From NCBI GenBank assembly GCA_937891325.1, contig CALAFU010000308.1:1-8949 (forward strand): a DNA stretch of 8,949 nt, written 5' to 3'. The notes below the pieces were generated by a model. It worked only from the letters and a program-made list of their open reading frames with translations. It had not been told where the DNA came from and searched no databases. The DNA is from an uncultured Candidatus Melainabacteria bacterium (GTDB taxonomy: Bacteria > Cyanobacteriota > Vampirovibrionia > Gastranaerophilales > Gastranaerophilaceae). The first letter of the stretch is position 1. Each line of letters opens with the position of its first letter. This document shows, piece after piece, positions 1-6,869 of the stretch. The position numbers were made by a program, and so were the translations under genes.

Positions 1-16
1 CCTCTAAATTTCCTTG

Positions 17-57
17 TGTGATTTCTTTTATTATTATGCTATCACAAAATTTTTTTT
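17..57. other. Inverted repeat followed by a T-run, upstream of deoB
   Basis: TGTGAT (17-22) and ATCACA (41-46) are perfect inverted copies separated by 18 bases, and eight T residues follow at 50-57. It could be a weak terminator of a gene lying left of the window, or an operator overlapping the candidate deoB -35 box. The loop is long and the stem is only 6 bp, so it may also be chance in AT-rich DNA. No coding sequence is supported in 1-108. Confidence 0.2.
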
Positions 58-68
58 CATGGTATATT
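41..68 (+). promoter_or_regulatory. Candidate promoter of deoB
   Basis: ATCACA (41-46, four of six matches to TTGACA) lies 16 bases before TATATT (63-68, five of six matches to TATAAT). A TG one base ahead of the -10 box (60-61) gives an extended -10. Transcription would begin near 75, leaving a leader of about 34 bases. The -35 half coincides with the right arm of the inverted repeat at 17-46. This is pattern matching only, and AT-rich DNA gives many such matches. Confidence 0.35.
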
Positions 69-108
69 TTAATCAGGAGTTTTTATTTAAAAGAAAGGTG
101 TTAAAAAC

Positions 109-1284
109 ATGAAAAGAGCAATTGTAGTAGTTATCGATTCAATGGGTATCGGTGCAATGCCTGATTGCAAAGATTTTAACGACATTCCTGAATGTAATAC
201 GTTAAAAAATGTTTGCAAATTCAATCACGGTTTAAATGTACCTAACTTAGCTAAATTAGGTTTAGGCAACATTCAAGACTTTGAAGGTATCGCAAAAGAA
301 GCTAACCCAATTGGTCAATACGGCACAATGAAAGAAAAATCAAACGGTAAAGATACAACAACAGGTCACTGGGAAATGGCTGGTATCGTTTTAAAAGAAG
401 CATTTAAAACATTTACACAAACAGGTTTCCCTCAAGAAATTATTGACGAATTTGTAAAAAGAACAAACTGCGGTGGCGTTTTAGCTAACTGCGCAGCAAG
501 TGGTACAAAAGTAATCGTTGATTACAACGACGAACACCACGCTACAAAATATCCAATCGTTTACACATCTGCTGACAGCGTATTCCAAATCGCTGTTGAT
601 ACAGATATGATTCCATTAGAAACATTATACGATTGGTGTAAAATTGCAAGAAAAATGTTTGACGATTTAGGCGTAACAGTTTCTCGTGTAATCGCAAGAC
701 CTTACCACTTAGTAGACGGTGTTCCTACTCGTATCGGTAAAGATAGACGTGACTACGTTCTTGCTCCAGACCAAGACACAATGCTTACTGATGTTGAAAA
801 AGCTAACGGTACTGTTATTGCTATCGGTAAAATTGAAGACATCTTCTGCAAACAAGGTGTAACTCACGCAATCCACACAGGTTCTAACAAAGAAGGTTTA
901 GAATTAACATTAAAAGCAATCAACAACACTCTTGATTTAAAATCAATCGCTTACAAAGATGTTCCAAATGCTGATAAATCTTTAATCTTCACAAACCTTG
1001 TTGATACAGATATGTTATATGGTCACAGAAACGATGCTGCTGGTTATGGTAAAGCAATCGAAGAAATTGATACATACATTCCAAAATTCATAGATGCTAT
1101 GGGCGAAGATGACTACTTAATCATCACTGCTGACCACGGTTGTGACCCAACAGTTCCTGGTACAGACCACACTAGAGAATATGTTCCAATTCTTGTTTAC
1201 AGCAAAAAATTACAACCTAAAGATTTAGGTATGCTAGATGGCTTAGACTCAGTGTCTAAATTTGTAAAAGAATGGATTTTTTAA
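109..1284 (+). CDS. deoB: Phosphopentomutase DeoB
   Basis: Interconverts ribose-1-phosphate (or deoxyribose-1-phosphate) and the 5-phosphate in the cytosol, feeding sugars from nucleoside phosphorolysis into the pentose phosphate pathway. The 391-residue length is usual for the family. Alkaline-phosphatase-superfamily metal ligands are all visible: Asp10 in VVIDSMGIG, Asp301 and His306 in DMLYGHRND, Asp342-His343 in TADHG, and His354 in DHTREYVP. The phospho-acceptor threonine is Thr85 in KDTTTGHWEM. Spacings between these motifs match what I recall of the Bacillus enzyme. The ATG at 109 has an AAAGGTG ribosome site at 94-100, 8 bases upstream, and the protein begins directly with the first strand (MKRAIVVVIDS). 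No deoC, deoD or nucleoside transporter gene adjoins it, so it is not in a classical deo operon here. No terminator is seen before the ferredoxin 59 bases downstream, so read-through into that gene is possible. Identity is close to certain. Confidence 0.97.
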   Translation: MKRAIVVVIDSMGIGAMPDCKDFNDIPECNTLKNVCKFNHGLNVPNLAKLGLGNIQDFEGIAKEANPIGQYGTMKEKSNGKDTTTGHWEMAGIVLKEAFKTFTQTGFPQEIIDEFVKRTNCGGVLANCAASGTKVIVDYNDEHHATKYPIVYTSADSVFQIAVDTDMIPLETLYDWCKIARKMFDDLGVTVSRVIARPYHLVDGVPTRIGKDRRDYVLAPDQDTMLTDVEKANGTVIAIGKIEDIFCKQGVTHAIHTGSNKEGLELTLKAINNTLDLKSIAYKDVPNADKSLIFTNLVDTDMLYGHRNDAAGYGKAIEEIDTYIPKFIDAMGEDDYLIITADHGCDPTVPGTDHTREYVPILVYSKKLQPKDLGMLDGLDSVSKFVKEWIF

Positions 1285-1301
1285 TTTGTTTGATTTATAA
1301 T
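1273..1301 (+). promoter_or_regulatory. Candidate promoter of the ferredoxin gene
   Basis: A perfect TATAAT stands at 1296-1301 in the deoB-ferredoxin gap. The matching -35 position, 17 bases upstream, is TGGATT (1273-1278, three of six), inside the last codons of deoB. A start near 1308 would give a leader of about 36 bases. A second, weaker -10-like TATAAC lies at 1318-1323. The ferredoxin may be transcribed both from here and by read-through from deoB. Confidence 0.35.
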
Positions 1302-1343
1302 GTAAATCGAATTACGGTATAACACAGTAAAAAGGAGAAAAAT

Positions 1344-1520
1344 ATGAACGTAAAAGTTGAAGATAGCTGCATTGCATGTGGCGCATGCGAATCAATTTGT
1401 GACAAAGTTTTCACAGTAGAAGACATGGCTAAAGTTAACGAAGCAGAAGTTGCTGCTAACGAAGATTCAGTTAAAGAAGCTGCTGAATCATGCCCTGTAG
1501 GCGCTATCGTTGTTGAATAA
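1344..1520 (+). CDS. Small single-cluster [4Fe-4S] ferredoxin
   Basis: A 58-residue soluble, acidic electron carrier. Cys9, Cys12 and Cys15 (CIACGAC) plus Cys50 in SCPVGAI form the set of four ligands for one [4Fe-4S] cluster. The second half lacks a CxxCxxC motif, so it is a monocluster type like the Thermotoga ferredoxin rather than the 2x[4Fe-4S] clostridial type. Cys19 (ESICDK) is present, but the usual proline after it is replaced by Asp. The position that holds its disulfide partner in Thermotoga ferredoxin is Ser42 here (from my memory of that sequence). The ATG at 1344 is preceded by AAGGAGA at 1332-1338, 5 bases upstream, an excellent ribosome site. The coding end is followed by a strong hairpin 20 bases later. 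The redox partner cannot be read from the neighbours; pyruvate:ferredoxin oxidoreductase or hydrogenase would be typical in an anaerobe. Confidence 0.95.
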   Translation: MNVKVEDSCIACGACESICDKVFTVEDMAKVNEAEVAANEDSVKEAAESCPVGAIVVE

Positions 1521-1540
1521 TTAATTCAATAAGATATTTT

Positions 1541-1580
1541 TAAGGCGGATTTTGAGTTCCTCAAAATCCGCCTTATTATT
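1541..1580 (+). terminator. Hairpin terminator after the ferredoxin
   Basis: A perfect 15-bp stem pairs 1541-1555 with 1561-1575 around a 5-base loop (GTTCC). The stem has a GC-rich core (GGCGG/CCGCC). The T-run after it is modest (TTATTATTT), so much of the U-rich character lies in the stem end. It closes the deoB-ferredoxin transcription unit. The 14-base arm AAGGCGGATTTTGA is identical to the arm of the hairpin at 5865-5896. Confidence 0.8.
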
Positions 1581-1595
1581 TGCATAATATTTGTA

Positions 1596-1621
1596 AAAAA
1601 GTGTTAACATAAGCACTTTTT
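1596..1621. other. Second A/T-flanked hairpin before the large gene
   Basis: AAAAAGTG (1596-1603) pairs with CACTTTTT (1614-1621) across a 10-base loop. The A-run on one side and T-run on the other would make it a symmetrical weak terminator, either a back-up for the ferredoxin unit or insulation of the promoter 14 bases downstream. It lies upstream of the predicted transcription start of the large gene, so it would not be in that gene's mRNA if the promoter call is right. Confidence 0.4.
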
Positions 1622-1634
1622 AGGCAAAAACCAC

Positions 1635-1663
1635 TTAACAAATTACGAGGATTGTAGTAAAAT
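1635..1663 (+). promoter_or_regulatory. Sigma-70-type promoter of the large gene
   Basis: TTAACA (1635-1640, five of six) and TAAAAT (1658-1663, five of six) are separated by the optimal 17 bases. Transcription would start near 1670 and give a leader of roughly 37 bases carrying the ribosome site AGGGGA at 1695-1700. The position directly after two hairpins and just before a long gene with no other promoter supports it. It is the best promoter match I noticed in the window. Confidence 0.55.
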
Positions 1664-1706
1664 AAAGCCAAGAATAAATATATGGTACAAATTTAGGGGA
1701 ATTTTT

Positions 1707-4700
1707 ATGTTTCAAGTTTCATTTTTAGGAAAAAGACAAGACAAGAACACTGTTGAACAATTAAAGCAACAAGGTGACGCTCTTACGCTAAACAATCAAC
1801 GTAACATTAATAACGCCATCGACAACTTATCAAAAGACTCATCAGAAGAAAATATTAAATTCTTGATGAACGTAGCTCAAGGTTTGAGATACGGTACAAG
1901 TTTTGAATTAGATGATAAAAAATCTAACAACGAATGGAAGACTAAATTACAAAACGCAACAGCTAAAGCGTTAGAAAATACAGACTCTCAAAACAAAGCT
2001 GAATTACAAAAACAATTCAAAGCAACTTTCATCGACAAAAAAGAAATGTCAGATGATGAAAAAGCTGTTATGAATTTAAGAAACAACCTTTTAAAAACAA
2101 AAGGTTTACCTCAAGCAATGAACGATTCAAAAATCGATGCAGTTAAAAACATTGCGAAAAACCTTGATTATTTCGTAATTTCAACAGAAATTACAACAAA
2201 AGAAAAGAAATCTTGTCTTGAAAAATTGAACACATTAATGAGCCCAGAATACAAAATTAACCCTCAATTGAAAGATAAAAAACCTCAAGTTTTAGGTGAA
2301 TTGTTAAACGACTTGGTTGTAAAAACAGCTGACTCTGATAAACCAACAATCAAAACAACTGACCAACGTCACCATGGTATGTGTGCCGCTATTTCTACAT
2401 CAAGAAAAGTTATGGCATACGAATACAAAGACAAATATGTCACTATGATTATGGAAGAACTTAACAACAAGCCTGAAATGGAAGTTTATGACCCTTCCAA
2501 ACTTGGTACAGATGCAAAAATTTCTGTTCCAAAAACAGAAGTAGACTTTGATTATGCAGATGACAAAGGTTACAGAATCCTTGACGCATCAGCTTTACAA
2601 TGGATGAACATTGCAGGTAATACAGGTAGAGGTGACGTTCAAACAACTCATTTCTCAGCTTTTGATAAAAAATATTTTGACACATTCCACGATGGTCACT
2701 ATATGAGAGATTTAGACGATCCTAAATTAGTTCCTCATCAAAACCATTTAAGAGCTTTAGAAAAAGCTGAAGACTTTATTAAAGCAACTAAAAATGGTAT
2801 GGAAAAACGTGAAAAAGAAGCAGTTGAACAAAGACAAAATGCTCGTTTCAACGCTCAAACAGTTGTTAAAGCTAACAAATCATTAACAAACGAATTGCAA
2901 GCTCTAATGCCTGAAAAATCAGATGAAGAAATGACAAAAGTTGTTAATCATTTCCTAAAAATGGGCGAAGTAAAAGGCTCTCAATCAGACGATTTACACT
3001 TCTTTGACTATGAAGAAGAATCTATGAAAAAACAAAAAATGGCTAACTTCATTAAGAAAGAAAATCCAAACGTAAAACAAGAAGATATTGATGCAAGAAT
3101 GAAAAATATCTTCAATATGTATGAACTTTCAACTGAAACAACAGAAGCGATGAACAAGGAAATCATTCCAAAATCACCAGAAGCTAAAATGAAAAAATAC
3201 TACAAACCATTATGGGAAGCAGCTGCATCATACAGAACTGCTCAAGATTTAAAACTTGATATTCCTGAAAACTTCGACAAAGAAGTTAAAAAATATGGTT
3301 TAGGCAAAGACGCAACAAAAGCTGACGTTATGAAAAAATACGAAGACGAAGGTAAGGTTGTTTCAGAACCAATCTTGAGAAGCATGCAAGATAAATACAA
3401 CAAAATTGCAAAATATGCAGCAGTTGTTGAAAAAGCAGAAGTTAAAGGCGAAAAATTGAATATGGAAGGTCTATATGAAATGACTGACAATGAAAAATCA
3501 GCCTTAGACAAAGTTGCTAAAAATATCAACAAAATGTACACAGAAGTTAAAAAAGAAACTGCAGCAAAACAAAAAGAATTAGAAAAACCATTAAATGAAC
3601 TTGCTAAGAAAATCGGTGCAGAAAAAGGTTCTGTATGGGTAAATAAAGAAGGTTCTTCAGGCTTATGCACACCTCAAGAAATCCGTATCTTAGAACAAAT
3701 GACAGGCAAACCTTACTACGCAGAAGAAAGCGTTGAAAAGACTGCCGAAAAGATTAAAACAGGCAAACACTCTGGTATTTCAGGCACATCAGTTTACCAC
3801 AACGACCACGGTGGACACGCTCAATATATCGCAGATGTTGCTCCATTATTGGTTAAAGACCCTAAAACAGGCAAGGTTGAAGTCAAAGATGCAATTATGC
3901 ACGATAACACTTGGGGTGCTTGCGAACACAAGAAAACTTGGTTAGACTCAAAAGGTTTATTAAGAACTGATTACCAATGCGGACGTGGTGGCGAAGATGG
4001 TTACATCACAAACAACGCTTGGCAAAATGGTGTTCTTGTAGATGATTTCAAATACAAAGCTGGTGCTATCAAGGGCGAAAAATTCAAAATGTTCTTTGAT
4101 GGTATTATTCAAACTGAAAACAACGATATGACTTCATCTGCTAAAAGTCTTGTACAAAACGCATTCGTTGGACCACAAGTAAAAATGAGTAGCGTAGCAC
4201 AAGTTATGCAAGCAGTTAAGAATGTTCCTGCCGAATATCTTGATAAGGTTATGGAAAGAGCAGAAAACGCTGGCGAAACAAAAGACGCTATTGAAACTCA
4301 AGTTATGAAAGACCTTGATAATATTAATTCAGAAGCTGACGTTTCAAAAGCACATAAAAATACACAAAGTTACTTGAAACAAATCTCTGCAAAAATGTCA
4401 TTTACTAGAGAAAAAGCTATGAATGCATTAACAGATGCAATGTTAAACGGTCAAAAATATAACTTAACTGAAAATAATATTGATACAATCCAAGATAAAA
4501 ACTTTAAAGTTGTAAAACATTTTATTGATGCTAAATTTGATCCAAAAGACAATAAAGAATTTGTTGCAAGATTTAATGAAATTCAAGGTATGAACCTTGA
4601 AAGTCTAACAAAACTTGCAAAATCAGCATCTGATGAAGATTTAAGCATAAAAGAAGTAACTCCATTTGATGTTGCTCGCCAAATTAAAGGTCTTGAACCA

Positions 4701-5840
4701 GAACCAAACAAAATGTTAAAGAACATGATGTTTATGGATTCAATTCAAGATAACATCAAATTTACAAAAAATGGCGACTCATTTGAAGAAGCATACTTTA
4801 TGTTACAACGAGATTGGGATAACTTGAACGCTACAAAACAAATTAAACAAATGAAAAACAAAATGTTTAAACAATATGGCGTTCGCGCAGCTTACCCAGA
4901 TTGCCAATTAACAACACCAGAAGAAACTTCAAAACTTGCAAGTAGCTTCTCTAATACCCTAAAACAAGGTGTTGAATTAGTTAATGCATTGAAACAAATG
5001 CAAGACGGCAAAATGGATAAACAAGGTTTGACAGATGAAGAAATTTCAACTGCAATGAAAAACCAATTGGCAGATATTGCATCAGGTAAAAAGACATTCA
5101 TTGAAGCAAACATTGAACCTCAACACAGACAAGTTGTTACAAAAGAATTAAATAACTACTTATCTGCTGCAATCAAGGGCAAAAACACAGATGCTCAATA
5201 CAAGAAATTTGAAGATAGCTTCAACAAATACCACATTTTGAACAATCCAAAAGAATTATTAAAAGAATTCGTAAGATTAACAAAATCTGAAGACCCAGCT
5301 AAAAAACAAATGGCTCAAGTTTACGAAAGCTATATGGTTAAAGGTTGCTACGAATTAGCTAAATTCGATATGGCTGTTCAAATGATTGGTGATGCTCAAA
5401 GCGGACACATTCAAGAAATGGGTAAAGACTTAGCTAAAATGTCAACACCAAAAGAATGGGACGAACAAGGTGGCGCTCACAACTTGAACACTGATGAAGG
5501 CTTATATTCATTCATCAATAAAGCTCAAGAAACAGGCGGTGTAGAAAACACATTACAATTAATGAACCACCTAGGTATGAACGACAAAGCTATGCAATTA
5601 GAAATGAAGAACATCGGTGAACTTGATGAATTGAAATCAGTATTAAGCGCTGATACATTAGGTGCAGTTGTTAGCATCGTTCAAAACAAAGCAAACTTCG
5701 TTGGTGGCTTGAACTTAACTAAAGCTCCTGCAGAAGCTAAAATGAGAGAAGAATACATTGCAAAATTGAATGACTTAATCGGTTACATCAATGAAAATGC
5801 ACCTAAAATTCTATCTCAAGCGCAAGCTCAACAAGCATAG
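1707..5840 (+). CDS. Large protein with papain-like cysteine peptidase motifs, function unknown
   Basis: A 1377-residue protein I do not recognise as a named family. Residues 1-215 are mostly helical and polar. Cys226 sits in HHGMCAAISTSRKV, resembling the nucleophile helix of papain (GSCWAFS). A second candidate nucleophile, Cys654 in SSGLCTPQEIRIL, also stands at the start of a likely helix. His704 (GGHAQYIAD) followed 30 residues later by Asn734 in HDNTWG resembles the papain-fold His and Asn (NSWG) pair. About 340-640 and 805-1377 are lysine/glutamate/glutamine-rich, probably helical and coiled-coil-like, with no clear internal repeat. There is no signal peptide, membrane span or cell-wall anchor, and the end is QAQAQQA. 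The ATG has AGGGGA 6 bases upstream and its own promoter. Codon choice mostly resembles the neighbours, with more AAT, GAT and TTT around 4320-4680 by eye, so recent transfer is not evident. A peptidase, a transglutaminase-like enzyme or a secreted effector are all possible; motif reading is inference. Confidence 0.6.
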   Translation: MFQVSFLGKRQDKNTVEQLKQQGDALTLNNQRNINNAIDNLSKDSSEENIKFLMNVAQGLRYGTSFELDDKKSNNEWKTKLQNATAKALENTDSQNKAELQKQFKATFIDKKEMSDDEKAVMNLRNNLLKTKGLPQAMNDSKIDAVKNIAKNLDYFVISTEITTKEKKSCLEKLNTLMSPEYKINPQLKDKKPQVLGELLNDLVVKTADSDKPTIKTTDQRHHGMCAAISTSRKVMAYEYKDKYVTMIMEELNNKPEMEVYDPSKLGTDAKISVPKTEVDFDYADDKGYRILDASALQWMNIAGNTGRGDVQTTHFSAFDKKYFDTFHDGHYMRDLDDPKLVPHQNHLRALEKAEDFIKATKNGMEKREKEAVEQRQNARFNAQTVVKANKSLTNELQALMPEKSDEEMTKVVNHFLKMGEVKGSQSDDLHFFDYEEESMKKQKMANFIKKENPNVKQEDIDARMKNIFNMYELSTETTEAMNKEIIPKSPEAKMKKYYKPLWEAAASYRTAQDLKLDIPENFDKEVKKYGLGKDATKADVMKKYEDEGKVVSEPILRSMQDKYNKIAKYAAVVEKAEVKGEKLNMEGLYEMTDNEKSALDKVAKNINKMYTEVKKETAAKQKELEKPLNELAKKIGAEKGSVWVNKEGSSGLCTPQEIRILEQMTGKPYYAEESVEKTAEKIKTGKHSGISGTSVYHNDHGGHAQYIADVAPLLVKDPKTGKVEVKDAIMHDNTWGACEHKKTWLDSKGLLRTDYQCGRGGEDGYITNNAWQNGVLVDDFKYKAGAIKGEKFKMFFDGIIQTENNDMTSSAKSLVQNAFVGPQVKMSSVAQVMQAVKNVPAEYLDKVMERAENAGETKDAIETQVMKDLDNINSEADVSKAHKNTQSYLKQISAKMSFTREKAMNALTDAMLNGQKYNLTENNIDTIQDKNFKVVKHFIDAKFDPKDNKEFVARFNEIQGMNLESLTKLAKSASDEDLSIKEVTPFDVARQIKGLEPEPNKMLKNMMFMDSIQDNIKFTKNGDSFEEAYFMLQRDWDNLNATKQIKQMKNKMFKQYGVRAAYPDCQLTTPEETSKLASSFSNTLKQGVELVNALKQMQDGKMDKQGLTDEEISTAMKNQLADIASGKKTFIEANIEPQHRQVVTKELNNYLSAAIKGKNTDAQYKKFEDSFNKYHILNNPKELLKEFVRLTKSEDPAKKQMAQVYESYMVKGCYELAKFDMAVQMIGDAQSGHIQEMGKDLAKMSTPKEWDEQGGAHNLNTDEGLYSFINKAQETGGVENTLQLMNHLGMNDKAMQLEMKNIGELDELKSVLSADTLGAVVSIVQNKANFVGGLNLTKAPAEAKMREEYIAKLNDLIGYINENAPKILSQAQAQQA

Positions 5841-5864
5841 TTGCTCTAAATAAAACAATAACAG

Positions 5865-5898
5865 AAGGCGGATTTTGAAAATTCAAAATCCGCCTTTT
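5865..5898. terminator. Shared terminator between the convergent large gene and atp operon
   Basis: A perfect 15-bp stem pairs 5865-5879 with 5882-5896, with only AA left between the arms, so the closing pairs probably open in RNA. On the plus strand it is followed by TTTTAAATTT; on the minus strand by CTGTTATTGTTTTA, so it may work in both directions. It lies 24 bases after the large gene's stop and about 29 bases after the atpG stop on the other strand. Its arm shares 14 bases exactly with the hairpin at 1542-1574. Confidence 0.8.
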
Positions 5899-5925
5899 AA
5901 ATTTATTGTAAAACTTATTAAAAAA

Positions 5926-6852
5926 CTATTTTAATGCATTAGCACCTGAAACAATTTCAACAAGTTCTTGTGTAATAGCCCATTGACGTGCTTTGTTGTA
6001 GTCAATTGAAAGCAATCTAATCATTTCTTCTGCATTATTTGAAGCCGCAGACATCGCTGTCATACGAGAAGCTAATTCACTAGCTTGAGCTTCTAACAAG
6101 GCTTGATAAATAATGTTTGTAATAAACATTGGCACTAAAGATTGTAAAATGCCATGAACATTCGGTTCAAATAACATTAATGGGTCAATTCCACCTTTGC
6201 CGTCATGTTCTTCAATTTCAGGAGTAAGTGGTAAAATTTCCCAATTTTGAACCGAATATGACATCATATTTTTAAAACGAGTTGTCAAAACTTCAATTTT
6301 ATCAATTTTTTTGTCAACAAAAAATTCTGCTAAGTCCTCAGCAACAAGCATTGCACCCGTTGAAGTTACATTGTTTGCTACACTCAAATAAGTTTTAACG
6401 ATTTCGCAATTTTTGTTTGCAATTTTACGTTTTAAACCGCCTACACCTTTTTGTCCGACAATAAATAACTTAACAGAAAGTCCTTTTTTGCTGTATTCAT
6501 CAATCATAGCCAATGTTCGACGAATAATGTTTGCGTTATAAGCACCAGCCAAACCTTTGTTTGAAGTCATTACAACAAGCCCAACTGATTTAATATCACG
6601 TTTTTCTAACAAAACAGGATAGTTATCAATTGCTTTTTCAACATGCAAATTTTCTAAAGAATATTCACCATTTACAGCTGATAACATTCTTCTAAACATT
6701 ACCAACAATTCATCAGCAAAAGGTCTTGCAGCTTTAACCGTAGTTTCAGCTCTTTTAACCTTTGCAGCTGCAACCATCTTCATCGCACGAGTAATTTTTT
6801 TCGTGTTCTGAACGCTTTGTATTCTAGTTTTAATATCTTTTAAATTTGCCAT
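5926..6852 (-). CDS. atpG: F1Fo ATP synthase gamma subunit
   Basis: The central rotor shaft of F1, coupling rotation of the membrane c-ring to catalysis in the alpha/beta hexamer (named atpC in cyanobacteria). The 308 residues start with the classic N-terminal coiled-coil helix (MANLKDIKTRIQSVQNTKK, then MKMVAAAKVKRAE) and end with the family signature ITQELVEIVSGANA at 293-306, preceded by YNKARQ. The mid-domain VVMTSNKGLAGAYN (about 93-106) is also typical. Between MSYSVQNWEILPLTP (197-211) and LFEPN (227-231) only a short loop is present. The roughly 35-residue insertion of photosynthetic cyanobacterial and chloroplast gamma subunits is therefore absent, as expected for a non-photosynthetic organism. 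It is the last gene of the operon, 17 bases after atpA, and a terminator follows. No beta or epsilon gene comes after it. Confidence 0.97.
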   Translation of the reverse strand: MANLKDIKTRIQSVQNTKKITRAMKMVAAAKVKRAETTVKAARPFADELLVMFRRMLSAVNGEYSLENLHVEKAIDNYPVLLEKRDIKSVGLVVMTSNKGLAGAYNANIIRRTLAMIDEYSKKGLSVKLFIVGQKGVGGLKRKIANKNCEIVKTYLSVANNVTSTGAMLVAEDLAEFFVDKKIDKIEVLTTRFKNMMSYSVQNWEILPLTPEIEEHDGKGGIDPLMLFEPNVHGILQSLVPMFITNIIYQALLEAQASELASRMTAMSAASNNAEEMIRLLSIDYNKARQWAITQELVEIVSGANALK

Positions 6853-6864
6853 TGGTTATCTTTG

Positions 6865-6868
6865 TCCT
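6865..6868 (-). promoter_or_regulatory. Distant ribosome binding site of atpG
   Basis: The only purine-rich match upstream of the atpG ATG is AGGA, with 12 bases between it and the start, longer than for the other genes here (5-8). It lies directly after the atpA stop codon. The ATG is nevertheless right, because the conserved gamma N-terminus begins at it. Initiation may depend partly on coupling with atpA translation. Confidence 0.45.
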
Positions 6869-6869
6869 A

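Noticed and set aside
17..46. TGTGAT...ATCACA as a CRP/FNR-type operator
   Set aside because: CRP sites have the half-sites TGTGA and TCACA separated by 6 bases; here the gap is about 20, so the resemblance is only in the half-sites.
1285..1706. Possible riboswitch, small RNA or tRNA in the intergenic regions
   Set aside because: The gaps are accounted for by simple hairpins and promoter boxes. No cloverleaf or recognisable riboswitch core was found by eye.
3242..3670. A 142-residue antisense frame inside the large gene, rich in Ser, Phe and Leu
   Set aside because: It is the complement of a lysine/glutamate-rich coding stretch, which gives hydrophobic and serine-rich shadows. No convincing family motif is present and the sense frame is clearly the gene.
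2461..5113. Other short frames overlapping the large gene (2461-2685 minus, 3733-3945 plus, 4892-5113 minus)
   Set aside because: All lie wholly within the sense coding frame, have no recognisable motif, and look like by-products of its codon composition.
1707..5840. Repeat-containing adhesin or RTX-type toxin
   Set aside because: No signal peptide, no glycine-rich GGxGxD nonapeptides and no regular internal repeats are visible.
1541..5898. The shared hairpin arms as ends of a transposon or integron-like unit enclosing the large gene
   Set aside because: Each site is itself a full palindrome at a gene end. No transposase or flanking target duplication is seen, and codon use of the enclosed gene broadly matches the neighbours. 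A dispersed terminator repeat explains it more simply.
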